Shown one piece after another: positions 7,846 through 17,183 of a DNA stretch of 55,733 nt (its first letter is position 1; every line of letters begins with the position of its first letter). Where the stretch lies: assembly GCA_022340185.1 (NCBI GenBank), contig JAJDOK010000087.1:1-55733 (forward strand), given 5' to 3'. The position numbers and the translations under genes were made by a program. This DNA is from Salaquimonas sp. (GTDB lineage Bacteria > Pseudomonadota > Alphaproteobacteria > Rhizobiales > Rhizobiaceae). A model generated the notes under the pieces. It was given only the letters and a program-made list of their open reading frames with translations. It did no database searches and was not told the DNA's origin.

Positions 7846-8744
7846 TGTGCACGGTTTGCGGTTGCGGCGAAGGTGAGGTCCGTATCGAAAAGGACGGCAA
7901 GACCCACGGCCATTCGCACGATCATGGCCACCATCACGACCATTCGCATGACCACGATCACGATCATGGCCATCACCATCATCACGGCGAACATGGCGAT
8001 CTCGACTACGGCGCGGGACCGGCGGGCACGGCCGTTCCCGGCATGAGTCAGGGTCGGATGATCCAGCTCGAAACCGATATCCTGTCCAAGAACAATGCCT
8101 ATGCCGCCGACAACCGCGCCTTCTTTTCCGATCACGGCATTCTGGCGCTGAACCTCGTCTCCAGCCCCGGTTCGGGCAAGACCAGCCTGCTGGTGAAAAC
8201 GATCGAGATGCTCAAGGGCAAGCTCGATGCAAGCGTCATCGAGGGCGACCAGCAAACGGCGGCCGACGCCGACCGCATCCGCGCCACCGGCGCGCCGGCG
8301 ATCCAGATCAATACCGGCAAGGGCTGCCATCTCGACGGCCACATGGTCGGCCATGCGGTCGAGCATCTGGCGCCGGCCGACGGCTCGGTAGTGTTCATCG
8401 AGAATGTCGGCAATCTCGTCTGCCCGGCGGCGTTCGATCTGGGCGAAGCGCACAAGGTGGTGATCCTGTCGGTGACTGAAGGCGAGGACAAGCCCCTCAA
8501 ATATCCCGACATGTTCGCGGCCGCCGATTTGATGATCCTGAACAAGACCGATCTGTTGCCGCATCTCGATTTCGACGTCGAGGCGGCGATTGCAAACGCG
8601 CGCAACATCAATCCGGCGATCAAGGCGCTGAAGGTTTCGGCGCGTAGCGGCGAGGGCATGGGCGGCTGGATCGCCTGGATCGAGGCCGCGCGGATGATGG
8701 CTCTGGCGGGGCATCCGCTTTCGGACCAGGCGGCGGCGGAATAA
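7845..8744 (+). CDS. hypB: Hydrogenase nickel-incorporation GTPase HypB with His-rich region
   Basis: A 299-residue GTPase that releases nickel to the large subunit. The N-terminus has the high-affinity metal motif CTVCGCG (residues 2-8). A polyhistidine stretch at residues 21-50 carries 18 His, as in rhizobial HypB proteins that store nickel. The P-loop SPGSGKTS is near residues 107-114, [11 protein letters not shown] follows, and the GTPase specificity motif is NKTD. The start ATG at 7845 has a GGAGGTG ribosome binding site 7-8 nt upstream. It is followed by 27 nt and hypC; hypF, which lies here in R. leguminosarum, is absent. Confidence 0.97.
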   Translation: MCTVCGCGEGEVRIEKDGKTHGHSHDHGHHHDHSHDHDHDHGHHHHHGEHGDLDYGAGPAGTAVPGMSQGRMIQLETDILSKNNAYAADNRAFFSDHGILALNLVSSPGSGKTSLLVKTIEMLKGKLDASVIEGDQQTAADADRIRATGAPAIQINTGKGCHLDGHMVGHAVEHLAPADGSVVFIENVGNLVCPAAFDLGEAHKVVILSVTEGEDKPLKYPDMFAAADLMILNKTDLLPHLDFDVEAAIANARNINPAIKALKVSARSGEGMGGWIAWIEAARMMALAGHPLSDQAAAE

Positions 8745-8771
8745 CGAAGGAAGAAAAGGGGAGGCGGGACC

Positions 8772-9026
8772 ATGTGTCTGGCGATACCGGCGAAGGTTAC
8801 GGCGCTTGAAGCGGGCGACATGGCGGTGGTCGCCTTTGAGGGTGTCAAGAAGCGCATTTCGGTGGCGCTGGTCGACGACATTGATGTCGGCGACTACGTG
8901 CTCGTCCATGTCGGCTACGCGCTGCACAGGGTGAGCGAGGAGGACGCAATGCGCACGCTGGCGCTGATGGGCGAAGCAGGCATCCTCACCGAGGAACTGC
9001 AAGAGATGAAGGAGGGCGCGGCATGA
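8772..9026 (+). CDS. hypC: Hydrogenase maturation chaperone HypC
   Basis: An 84-residue HypC/HybG/HupF-family protein starting MCLAIPAKV, with the essential Cys2. It carries the Fe(CN)2CO unit with HypD and docks on the large-subunit precursor. The OB-fold strings VALVDDIDVGDYVLVHVGYALHRVSEEDA are typical. A purine-rich ribosome binding site (GGGGAGG) precedes it. The last 4 nt overlap hypD (ATGA). A second family member, hupF, is not in the window. Confidence 0.96.
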   Translation: MCLAIPAKVTALEAGDMAVVAFEGVKKRISVALVDDIDVGDYVLVHVGYALHRVSEEDAMRTLALMGEAGILTEELQEMKEGAA

Positions 9027-10183
9027 AATATGTCGACGAATTCCGCGCCCGCGATCTCGCCGAAAAGCTGGCGCGCCAGATCGCGCACGAGGCCAGGCCC
9101 GATCAGGACTATCATTTCATGGAGTTCTGTGGCGGCCATACCCACGCCATCTTCCGCTATGGCGTGCAGGACCTGATGCCGGACAATGTCGAATTCGTGC
9201 ACGGGCCAGGCTGTCCGGTCTGCGTGCTGCCCGTGCGCCGGCTCGACGATGCGGTGGAACTGGCCGAGAAGTTCGGCGTCATTCTGTGCACCTATGGCGA
9301 CATGATGCGCGTGCCGGGCACCAAGCAGCGTTCGCTGATCCGCGCCAAGGCGGACGGCGCCGATGTGCGCATGATCTATTCGACGCAGGACGCGCTGAAG
9401 ATCGCCCGCGAGAACCCCGACCGCGAGGTCGTGTTCTTCGCCATCGGCTTCGAGACGACGACACCGCCGACAGCAGTGGCGATCCTGCAGGCCGAGGCCG
9501 AGGGGCTGAAGAACTTCTCGGTGTTCTGCAACCACGTGCTGACACCGGCGGCGATCGCGCATCTTTTGGATTCGGACGATTTCGCGCCGGACGGGCCGGC
9601 GCGCATCGACGGTTTTCTGGGACCCTCGCACGTTTCCACCGTGATCGGCTCCAAACCCTATGAGGGCGCGGCGGAGAAATACGACAAGCCCGTGGTGATC
9701 GCCGGCTTCGAGCCGCTCGACGTCATGCAGTCGGTGCTGATGCTGATCCGCCAGGTCAATGAAGGCCGCCATGAGGTCGAAAACGAATATACCCGCGTCG
9801 TCACCCGCGAAGGCAACAAGAAGGCGCAGGCGCTGGTCGACAAGGTGCTGGAGGTGCGCGACGATTTCGAATGGCGCGGGCTTGGCACGGTGGCGTTCAG
9901 CGCGCTGAAAATCCGCGACGCATACGCTTTCTTCGACGCCGAAAAGCGCTTCGACGTTTCCGAGAAGCGGTCACGCGAAACCAAGTCCTGCGAGTGCCCG
10001 GCGATCCTGCGCGGCGTAAAGAAACCAACCGAATGCAAGCTGTTCGGCACAGTGTGTACGCCGGACAATCCGATGGGCTCCTGCATGGTGTCCTCGGAAG
10101 GCGCCTGCGCGGCCTACTGGACCTATGGCCGCTTCCGGGATGGCAACAAGACGGGGGCGAAGCGACCGGAGGCGGCTGAATGA
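9023..10183 (+). CDS. hypD: Hydrogenase maturation protein HypD
   Basis: A 386-residue iron-sulfur protein on which the Fe(CN)2CO moiety is assembled with HypC and HypE. All signatures are present: FCGGHTHAIFRYG, HGPGCPVCVLP, FFAIGFETTTP, FCNHVLTPAAI and GFLGPSHVSTVIG. The C-terminal [4Fe-4S] cysteines lie in CECPAIL, CKLFGTVCTP, SCMV and ACAAYW. Length is normal and no key residue is missing. It overlaps hypC and hypE by 4 nt each, so the three are probably translationally coupled. Confidence 0.97.
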   Translation: MKYVDEFRARDLAEKLARQIAHEARPDQDYHFMEFCGGHTHAIFRYGVQDLMPDNVEFVHGPGCPVCVLPVRRLDDAVELAEKFGVILCTYGDMMRVPGTKQRSLIRAKADGADVRMIYSTQDALKIARENPDREVVFFAIGFETTTPPTAVAILQAEAEGLKNFSVFCNHVLTPAAIAHLLDSDDFAPDGPARIDGFLGPSHVSTVIGSKPYEGAAEKYDKPVVIAGFEPLDVMQSVLMLIRQVNEGRHEVENEYTRVVTREGNKKAQALVDKVLEVRDDFEWRGLGTVAFSALKIRDAYAFFDAEKRFDVSEKRSRETKSCECPAILRGVKKPTECKLFGTVCTPDNPMGSCMVSSEGACAAYWTYGRFRDGNKTGAKRPEAAE

Positions 10184-11214
10184 ACGCCCTCGAGCGTCCG
10201 GCAAGGTTGACGGGCAGCGTGGACATGACGCATGGCGGCGGCGGGCGCGCCATGGCCGACCTGATCCGCGACCTGTTCCAGCGCCATCTGTCGAACGCCT
10301 TTCTCGACCAGGGCAACGACGCGGCGCTGTTGCCTGCCGAAACGGGACGGCTGGTCGTTTCCACCGACGGTCATGTCATCTCGCCGCTTTTCTTTCCCGG
10401 CGGCGATATCGGCTCCCTGTCGGTGCATGGCACGCTGAACGATGTCGCCATGGCCGGCGCGAAACCGCTCTATCTGACGGCGGGCTTCATTCTGGAGGAA
10501 GGCTTCCCGCTCGCCGATCTGGAGCGCATCGTCATCTCCATGGCTACCGCCGCGCGCGAAGCCGGCGTACCCATCGTCACCGGCGACACCAAGGTGGTCG
10601 AAAAGGGCAAAGGCGATGGCGTGTTCATCACCACGACAGGCGTCGGCACGGTGCCGGACGGCGTGGAAATCTCGGCGAAACGCGTGAAGCCTGGCCAGGC
10701 CGTGCTCATCTCCGGCTCGATCGGCGACCACGGCGTGGCGATCCTGTCGAAGCGCGAGAACCTGGAATTCGAGACCGAGATCAGGTCGGACAGCGCGGCA
10801 CTTCATACGCTGGTCGCAGCGATGGTCGAGGCCGTGCCCGGCATCGCCATGCTGCGCGATCCGACACGCGGCGGTCTTTCCGCGACACTGAACGAGATCG
10901 CGCATGCCGCACAAATCGGCATGAAGCTCGACGAGGCGGCGATTCCCCTGAAGCCCGATGTGCATGCCGCCTGCGAATTGCTCGGCCTCGATCCGCTCAA
11001 TGTCGCCAATGAGGGCAAGCTGATCTGCATCTGCGAGGCAGGTGATGCCGAAAAGCTGCTTGCTGTCATGCGCGCGCACCCCAAGGGCGCGGACGCGGCG
11101 ATCATCGGCCATGTGGTCGAGGATGACGCCTGCCTGATCCAGATGGAAACGGGCTTCGGAGGCGCGCGCGTGGTCGACTGGCTCGCCGGAGAGCAGCTTC
11201 CGAGAATCTGCTGA
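10180..11214 (+). CDS. hypE: Hydrogenase maturation protein HypE
   Basis: A 344-residue PurM/AIR-synthase-like enzyme that dehydrates the HypF-derived thiocarbamate on its C-terminal Cys to thiocyanate, the source of cyanide ligands. The N-terminal MTHGGGGRAM and NDAALL blocks, MATAAREAGVPIVTGDTKVV and the exact C-terminal PRIC with the acceptor cysteine are present. HypF, which supplies the carbamoyl group, is not found in the window. It is the last gene of the run that starts with hupH; a 253-nt gap then separates mttB. Confidence 0.97.
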   Translation: MNALERPARLTGSVDMTHGGGGRAMADLIRDLFQRHLSNAFLDQGNDAALLPAETGRLVVSTDGHVISPLFFPGGDIGSLSVHGTLNDVAMAGAKPLYLTAGFILEEGFPLADLERIVISMATAAREAGVPIVTGDTKVVEKGKGDGVFITTTGVGTVPDGVEISAKRVKPGQAVLISGSIGDHGVAILSKRENLEFETEIRSDSAALHTLVAAMVEAVPGIAMLRDPTRGGLSATLNEIAHAAQIGMKLDEAAIPLKPDVHAACELLGLDPLNVANEGKLICICEAGDAEKLLAVMRAHPKGADAAIIGHVVEDDACLIQMETGFGGARVVDWLAGEQLPRIC

Positions 11215-11467
11215 TGCGGTAAGCAAAAGCGGATATGCCTGGCAGGACTGTATTGTGAGCTAAATGCCCGCGATTCATGCCGCTGGTTTCAGACTGCTAT
11301 TTTACGACAGTTCTTGCCGCGAAATTGCGCGTGGGGCAGCGTGGGTGCGTTCATAGTTTTGTGAGCGTGCGCCCGAATGTATCAAAGGCGTCTTTGCGCA
11401 GCTTGGGCCGACCGGCAGAAAAGGCAATTCGGCTGGACAGGCTGCGGCAAGCAGCGGAACAGGACTC

Positions 11468-13096
11468 ATGGAAATGCCGTCCGACGAAGCCGACACCGGC
11501 GACATAAGCCAGATCGAAACCCTTCAGGACGCGCTCGACAAGGCGACGGCGCAAGCCGAGCCGCCGGCAAGGCGGCGCCATGGTGGACGCGCCGGCAATG
11601 TCCGCGGCAAGGGCGCCGTCATCACCCAGCTTCCTTGGACGGCTCCCGTCAATTCCGACCGGCCAACCGAGCCACTGGGCGAGGAGGGCGTCGCGGCGGT
11701 TCACAACGGCGCCATGCGCATTCTCGAGGAAATCGGCATCGAGTTTCTTCACCCTGATGCGCTTGAAATCCTGAAAAAAGCCGGCTGCATCGTCAACGGG
11801 CAGAATGTGCGCATGGAGCGCGATCTGGTGATGGAGATGGTTGCCAGGGCACCGTCGAGCTTCACCATCACGCCCAGAAATCCCGCTCGCACCATCACCA
11901 TCGGCGGCAATCACATGGTGTTCGGCAATGTGTCGAGCCCGCCCAACTGCTCCGATCTCGACCGTGGCCGCCGGCCCGGCGACCGTGAGAGTTACCGCGA
12001 CTTCATCAAGCTGACGCAGTATTTCAACTGCATCCACTTCGCCGGCGGTTATCCCGTCGAGCCGGTCGACATCCACCCGTCAGTGCGCCATCTCGACTGC
12101 CTGTTCGACAAGCTCGTGCTTACCGACAAGGTCGTCCACGCCTATTCGCTGGGCAAGGAACGCGTAGAGGATGTCATGGAAATGGTGCGCATCGCGGGCA
12201 GGCTGACGCACGAAGAGTTCGATGCCACGCCGCACATGTACACCAATATCAATTCCTCCTCGCCCTTGAAGCACGACTATCCCATGCTTGACGGCGCAAT
12301 GCGGCTTGCCCGGCGTGGCCAGCCGACCATCGTCACACCGTTTACGTTGGCCGGAGCGATGGCGCCGGTCACCATTGCCGGCGCGGTTACCCAGTCCGTA
12401 GCCGAAGCGCTGGCCGCCATCGTGCTGATCGAGCTGATCAATCCCGGCTGTCCGGTTGGCATGGGCACGTTCACCTCCAATGTCGACATGAAGACCGGCG
12501 CGCCGGCATTCGGCACGCCGGAATACATGCGTGCGACGCAGGTCTCCGGCCAAATGGCGCGCTTCTACAAGCTGCCGCTGCGCGCCTCCAACGCCTGCGC
12601 GGCAAACTCTCCCGACGCGCAGGCCGCCTGGGAAAGCGCCTTTTCGCTGTGGGCGGCTGTCTCTGCGGGCGTCAACATGGTCTATCATGCCGCCGGTTGG
12701 CTGGAGGGTGGGCTTTGCGCGTCCTACGAGAAGTTCGTCATGGATTGCGAGACGCTGCAGCAGATGATGGTCTATATGCGGCCTGTGACAGCCGGCGAGG
12801 ATGATGTCGCCGTCGAAGCTGTGCGCGAGGTCGGGCCGAATGGCCATTTCTTCGGCGCTTCGCATACCCAGCGCCGCTACGAGACCGCCTTCTACAGCCC
12901 GTTCCTGTCCGACTGGTCGAATTACGAGAACTGGCGCGACCGTGGTTCGGTCGAAACGCCCGAGCGTGCCAACCGGATCTGGAAGCGCATTCTGGAGGAA
13001 TTCGAGGCGCCGCCGATCGACGCCGATGTCGCCGACGAACTGGCCGCCTTTGTCGAGCGACGCAAGCGCGAAGGCGGTGCCCCCACCGATTTCTGA
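11468..13096 (+). CDS. Trimethylamine methyltransferase (MttB) family protein, non-pyrrolysine type
   Basis: A 542-residue MttB-superfamily TIM-barrel protein. Characteristic features are AVHNGAMRILEEIGIEFLHPDAL, RARx-type strings, GGNHMVFGNVSSPPN, PMLDGAMRLARRGQP and TPFTLAGAMAPVTIAGAV. The frame has no internal amber codon, so it belongs to the non-pyrrolysine branch. Characterised members of that branch demethylate glycine betaine, proline betaine or carnitine with a corrinoid partner. No corrinoid protein gene adjoins it, so the substrate is unknown. About 45 N-terminal residues are low in complexity. The start is ATG 11468. A transporter operon for amino acids follows. Confidence 0.88.
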   Translation: MEMPSDEADTGDISQIETLQDALDKATAQAEPPARRRHGGRAGNVRGKGAVITQLPWTAPVNSDRPTEPLGEEGVAAVHNGAMRILEEIGIEFLHPDALEILKKAGCIVNGQNVRMERDLVMEMVARAPSSFTITPRNPARTITIGGNHMVFGNVSSPPNCSDLDRGRRPGDRESYRDFIKLTQYFNCIHFAGGYPVEPVDIHPSVRHLDCLFDKLVLTDKVVHAYSLGKERVEDVMEMVRIAGRLTHEEFDATPHMYTNINSSSPLKHDYPMLDGAMRLARRGQPTIVTPFTLAGAMAPVTIAGAVTQSVAEALAAIVLIELINPGCPVGMGTFTSNVDMKTGAPAFGTPEYMRATQVSGQMARFYKLPLRASNACAANSPDAQAAWESAFSLWAAVSAGVNMVYHAAGWLEGGLCASYEKFVMDCETLQQMMVYMRPVTAGEDDVAVEAVREVGPNGHFFGASHTQRRYETAFYSPFLSDWSNYENWRDRGSVETPERANRIWKRILEEFEAPPIDADVADELAAFVERRKREGGAPTDF

Positions 13097-13219
13097 CCGG
13101 TTTCACTCCACGCCCATCGGCACGTTTGCAATCGCTTTGTCCGCGAGATTCGACCGCCGAACGCTATTCCAATCGGTTAAATTCAAACATTGGGCATGTT
13201 CAAAAAAGCGTCACGGCGC

Positions 13220-13248
13220 TTGACGTGGCAGTGAATATCAATTGTGAT
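13220..13248 (+). promoter_or_regulatory. Candidate sigma70 promoter of the aap operon
   Basis: TTGACG at 13220-13225, a 17-nt spacer and TGTGAT at 13243-13248 lie about 160 nt before aapJ. The -35 box is good and the -10 is weak. The 314-nt gap 13097-13410 contains no gene; the rest is a long 5' leader with a polypyrimidine run (ctctcctctcctctctg). Confidence 0.4.
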
Positions 13249-13410
13249 GACACACCATGCGGGTGGATGAGTGGGGGCCTCTCCTCTCCTCTCTGCCTTG
13301 CCGGTCCGGGAGGTCGGCAGGGGGCATCCGGATAATAACTGCGCGCAAGAACCGTCGAAGGGCGGTATTTGCAGAGTGATCAACTAGGGTAACAGAAAAG
13401 GCTGTTGTTA

Positions 13411-14430
13411 ATGACAAAAACAATCCTTTCCGTTGCGCTGGGCCTCACCGTCGCGGGCTTGCTCGCGTCGACGGCTTCGGCAGCGACACTTGACGATGTG
13501 AAGGCCAAGGGCTTCATCCAGTGCGGAGTGAGCCAGGGCCTTCCCGGCTTCTCCAATCCGGATGACCAGGGCAACTGGACCGGCGTCGATGTTGATGTCT
13601 GCCGCGCCATGGCTGCGGCCGTTTTTGGCGATGCAAGCAAGGTGAAGTATACGCCGCTCTCGGCCAAGGAGCGCTTCACGGCGCTGCAGTCGGGCGAGAT
13701 CGACGTGCTGTCGCGCAATACCACCTGGACGATGACGCGTGATACCGCGCTCGGCCTGAACTTTGCCGGCGTCAACTATTATGACGGCCAGGGCTTCATG
13801 GTCCGCAAGAGCCTCGGTGTTGCCTCGGCTCTCGAACTGTCCGGCGCATCGGTATGCACCAACACCGGCACGACGACCGAGCTGAATGTCGCCGACTATT
13901 TCCGTGCCAACAAGATGGAATACGAAATCGTCGCCTTCGAGAAGTCCGACGAGGTCGTCGCCGCTTATGACGCCGGTCGTTGCGATGTCTACACCACCGA
14001 CCAGTCGGGCCTGTATGCCAACAGGCTGAAGCTGACCAATCCCGACGAGCATGTGGTTTTGCCCGAGATCATCTCCAAGGAGCCGCTCGGCCCCGTTGTT
14101 CGTCAGGGTGACGACCAGTGGTTCAACCTCGCCAAATGGTCGCTGAACGCGATGATCAACGCGGAGGAACTCGGCGTCACCAGCGAGAATGTCGACGAGA
14201 TGGCGAATTCCGACAATCCTGAAATCAAGCGCCTGCTTGGCAAGGAAGGCGAATTCGGTGCCGCCATTGGCGTGTCCAATGATTGGGCCTACCAGATCGT
14301 CAAGCAGGTCGGGAACTACGGCGAGTCCTTTGAAAGGAATATCGGCGTAAACACCCCGCTTGAGATCAAGCGTGGCCTGAATCAACTTTGGTCGAAGGGC
14401 GGCATTCTATACGCCCCGCCGATCCGCTGA
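13411..14430 (+). CDS. aapJ: General L-amino acid ABC transporter, substrate-binding protein
   Basis: A 339-residue periplasmic solute-binding protein (SBP_bac_3 family). A signal peptide (ILSVALGLTVAGLLASTASA) precedes the mature start ATLDDVKAKGFIQCGVSQGLPGFS, which is diagnostic for AapJ/BztA. Other family strings are GVDVDVCRAMAAAVFGD, LSRNTTWTMTRD and the C-terminal LNQLWSKGGILYAPPIR. It delivers a wide range of L-amino acids to AapQMP. ATG 13411 is preferred over the TTG two codons earlier. A strong hairpin separates it from aapQ. Confidence 0.97.
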   Translation: MTKTILSVALGLTVAGLLASTASAATLDDVKAKGFIQCGVSQGLPGFSNPDDQGNWTGVDVDVCRAMAAAVFGDASKVKYTPLSAKERFTALQSGEIDVLSRNTTWTMTRDTALGLNFAGVNYYDGQGFMVRKSLGVASALELSGASVCTNTGTTTELNVADYFRANKMEYEIVAFEKSDEVVAAYDAGRCDVYTTDQSGLYANRLKLTNPDEHVVLPEIISKEPLGPVVRQGDDQWFNLAKWSLNAMINAEELGVTSENVDEMANSDNPEIKRLLGKEGEFGAAIGVSNDWAYQIVKQVGNYGESFERNIGVNTPLEIKRGLNQLWSKGGILYAPPIR

Positions 14431-14439
14431 CGTGAATCG

Positions 14440-14465
14440 GGCCGGCCCTTGTGTAAGGGCCGGCC
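14440..14465 (+). terminator. Hairpin between aapJ and aapQ
   Basis: GGCCGGCCCTT (14440-14450) and AAGGGCCGGCC (14455-14465) form a perfect 11-bp stem with a 4-nt loop, followed by TTTGACTTT. It starts 10 nt after the aapJ stop. Such hairpins after binding-protein genes often protect the upstream mRNA or partly terminate, giving more binding protein than permease. Confidence 0.75.
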
Positions 14466-14558
14466 TTTGACTTTGCAGGCGGGGAATACGCCGCCTGTTA
14501 CCTGACAAGGGCTCCGGTTTTTCGACCGGGTGAAACTCAAGCTTGCAGGTGAGGGGAT

Positions 14559-15755
14559 ATGACTGTAGCGGATACTCCTGTTGGGACAGGTGCACCCAAG
14601 GTCGCAATTTTCAACGACCCCAAGGTACGCGGCGCGGCAATCCAGATCGTTCTGATCGCGCTGATCGCCTTCCTGATCTATGGCATGGTGTCGAATGCCG
14701 CCACCAACCTGGCCAAGGCAGGCATTGCCTCGGGCTTCGGCTTCCTCAATGTCACCGCCGGTTTCGGCATCAATATTTCGCCCTTCGTCGAATATTCGGA
14801 AACCTCCACCTATGGTCGGGTTTTCCTGGTCGGTCTGCAGAACACGCTGGTCATTTCGATCGCCGGCATCTTCTTCGCAACCATCATCGGCTTTATCGTC
14901 GGCGTTGCCCGGCTTTCATCGAACTGGGTGATAGCCAAGCTCGCCTACGCCTATGTCGAAATCATGCGCAACATTCCGTTGCTGCTGTGGATTTTCATTT
15001 GGTATTTTTCGGTTCTGCGTCTGCTGCCAAGCAAGTCTGATCCCATCAACCTTGGCCCGTTCGGTCTTCTCAACATTGCCGGCTACTACGCGCCAAAGGC
15101 AGTCTTTGCAGGAGGCGCGGGCTGGATAGGCATTGCGTTGATCGTCGCCATCGTTGCCAGTTTTGTCCTCTCGTTCTGGGCGAAAAGGCGGCAATTGGCG
15201 ACCGGCGAACAATTCCCTGTCTTCTGGACTTCCGTCGCCATGATCGTCGGCCTGCCGCTGATCGCCTATTTCCTGACAGGCATGCCGGTGTCCTTCGAAT
15301 TGCCAACCGCGTCGCGGTTCGGTCCGAAAGGCGGGGCACGCATCTATCCCGAATTTCTTGGTCTGCTGTTGGCGCTGTCTCTGTACACGGCCAACTATAT
15401 CGGTGAGATCGTGCGCGCCGGCATCATGGCCATCAGCCACGGCCAGACGGAAGCAGCTCATGCGCTCGGCATTCGTTCGGGGCCTACGCTGCGGCTGGTC
15501 GTCATTCCCCAGGCGATGCGCGTCATCATTCCGCCGCTCACCAACCAGTATCTCAACCTGACCAAGAACTCCTCGCTGGCCGTTGCCATCGCCTATCCCG
15601 ATCTCGTTTCGGTGTTTGCCGGCACGACGCTCAATCAGACCGGCCAGGCCGTCGAGGTGCTGCTGATGACCATGCTGACCTATCTGGCGATATCGCTTCT
15701 GACCTCTCTGCTAATGAACTGGTTCAACGCCAAAATGGCGTTGGTCGAGCGCTGA
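14559..15755 (+). CDS. aapQ: General L-amino acid ABC transporter, permease AapQ
   Basis: A 398-residue inner-membrane permease with about eight hydrophobic segments. The long N-terminal part before the conserved BPD_transp_1 domain is typical of AapQ. Family strings are YGRVFLVGLQNTLVISIAGI, EIMRNIPLLLWIFIWYF and the ATPase-coupling EAA loop EIVRAGIMAISHGQTEAA...GIRSG...VIPQAMR. RBS GAGGGG precedes ATG 14559. It pairs with AapM to form the channel; aapM follows after 14 nt. Confidence 0.97.
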   Translation: MTVADTPVGTGAPKVAIFNDPKVRGAAIQIVLIALIAFLIYGMVSNAATNLAKAGIASGFGFLNVTAGFGINISPFVEYSETSTYGRVFLVGLQNTLVISIAGIFFATIIGFIVGVARLSSNWVIAKLAYAYVEIMRNIPLLLWIFIWYFSVLRLLPSKSDPINLGPFGLLNIAGYYAPKAVFAGGAGWIGIALIVAIVASFVLSFWAKRRQLATGEQFPVFWTSVAMIVGLPLIAYFLTGMPVSFELPTASRFGPKGGARIYPEFLGLLLALSLYTANYIGEIVRAGIMAISHGQTEAAHALGIRSGPTLRLVVIPQAMRVIIPPLTNQYLNLTKNSSLAVAIAYPDLVSVFAGTTLNQTGQAVEVLLMTMLTYLAISLLTSLLMNWFNAKMALVER

Positions 15756-15769
15756 GCGGGAGAAGGCAG

Positions 15770-17152
15770 ATGGCAAATTCAACTTCTTCCTCGGCAGCCG
15801 AAACGGCCTTTGTACGCAGCGATATGGTGCCATCCCAAGCGCCTCCGGCGAGCGAGGTCGGCGTGATCGGCTGGATGCGGAAGAACCTGTTCTCGTCCAT
15901 TCCGTACACGATCCTGACGCTGTTCTCGCTTTATCTGATCTGGCTGGTCGTTCCCCCACTGCTCGAATTCGGTTTGTTCAACGCCGTGTGGAGCGGCAGC
16001 GATCGCGAAGCATGCACAACAGCGGCGCAGGGCGGTATACAGTCCGACGGCTGGGTGGGCGCCTGCTGGCCCTATATCGGTTCCTATCTCAATCAGTTCA
16101 TCTACGGCCGCTATCCCATCGACCAGTATTGGCGGGTGAACGCGGTCTTCGCACTTTTTGCCGTCGGCCTGGTCCCCGTGCTCATCCCTCGAGTGCCCTA
16201 CAAGGGGCTCAACGTGCTCTACCTGTTCGGCGTTTTCCCCGTCGCATCGTTCATCCTGCTGACCGGCGGCAACATCACGCTCGACGGTTTCCTGCTGCCC
16301 GACGCAATCATGGCGCCCTCTTTCGTAAAGTTCATCATTGATTATTTGGTCCTGACGGCCGTCGTCTGCCTGATCGGCTACGCCATCGCGCGCGGCACCG
16401 AGGCACCCGTCGCGCCCATGATCCGCAACATCCTGATCGCGATGGGTGTTCTGCTGGTGATCTTGCTGCTGTTTGCAACCAATTTCGGACTCGAATCCGT
16501 CACCACCGACCAGTGGGGCGGGCTGCTGGTTACCCTGGTGATCGCGGTGACCGGCATTGTAGCCTCGTTGCCGATCGGCATCGTGCTTGCGCTGGGGCGT
16601 CGTTCGCAATTGCCGGCCGTCAGGCTCCTGTCGGTGGTCTTCATCGAATTCTGGCGCGGCGTGCCGCTCATTACCGTGCTGTTCATGTCCTCGGTCATGC
16701 TGCCGCTTTTCCTGCCGGAGGGGGTGTCCTTCGACAAACTGCTACGCGCGCTCATCGGTGTGGCGCTGTTCGCGGCCGCCTACATGGCCGAGGTCGTGCG
16801 CGGCGGTATCCAGGCGCTGCCCAAGGGGCAGTATGAAGGTGCGATGGCGGTAGGCCTGTCCTATTGGCAGATGATGCAGTTCATCATCCTGCCGCAGGCG
16901 CTGAAGCTCGTCATTCCCGGCATTGTCGGCTCTTTCATTGCGCTCTTCAAGGATACCACGCTGGTCCTGATCATCGGACTGTTCGACTTCCTCGGCATGA
17001 TCCAGTCGAGCTATTCCGATCCGACATGGGCAAGCCCGGTACAGTCGCTCACCGGCTACCTGTTTGCGGCGCTAGTCTATTGGGCGTTCTGTTTCGCCAT
17101 GAGCCGATATTCGCTCTACATGGAAAGCCGCCTGGATACCAGCCGCCGATAA
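15770..17152 (+). CDS. aapM: General L-amino acid ABC transporter, permease AapM
   Basis: A 460-residue inner-membrane permease, second half of the Aap channel. The hydrophilic N-terminus has about 45 residues, followed by multiple membrane spans, then WGGLLVTLVIAVTGIVASLP and the coupling loop EVVRGGIQALPKGQYEGA...GLSYW...ILPQALK. The periplasmic segment after the first span carries two Cys (REACTTAAQ, VGACWPYIG) that may form a disulfide. Length agrees with AapM/BztC. It is followed by 31 nt and aapP. Confidence 0.97.
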   Translation: MANSTSSSAAETAFVRSDMVPSQAPPASEVGVIGWMRKNLFSSIPYTILTLFSLYLIWLVVPPLLEFGLFNAVWSGSDREACTTAAQGGIQSDGWVGACWPYIGSYLNQFIYGRYPIDQYWRVNAVFALFAVGLVPVLIPRVPYKGLNVLYLFGVFPVASFILLTGGNITLDGFLLPDAIMAPSFVKFIIDYLVLTAVVCLIGYAIARGTEAPVAPMIRNILIAMGVLLVILLLFATNFGLESVTTDQWGGLLVTLVIAVTGIVASLPIGIVLALGRRSQLPAVRLLSVVFIEFWRGVPLITVLFMSSVMLPLFLPEGVSFDKLLRALIGVALFAAAYMAEVVRGGIQALPKGQYEGAMAVGLSYWQMMQFIILPQALKLVIPGIVGSFIALFKDTTLVLIIGLFDFLGMIQSSYSDPTWASPVQSLTGYLFAALVYWAFCFAMSRYSLYMESRLDTSRR

Positions 17153-17183
17153 ACGTCCACCTCCGAGTTAAAGCGAGACCTAA

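Noticed and set aside
7905-7995. His-codon repeat in hypB as a microsatellite or frameshift hot spot
   Set aside because: The cat/cac/gac repeats encode the known polyhistidine nickel-storage region of HypB; the frame is intact and the feature is normal for the rhizobial family.
4589-11467. Hydrogenase genes as an integrated island with tRNA-Arg attachment repeats
   Set aside because: I looked for a second copy of the tRNA-Arg 3' end in the gap after hypE (11215-11467) and elsewhere in the window and found none; there is no integrase gene. A simple deletion next to the tRNA explains the data as well.
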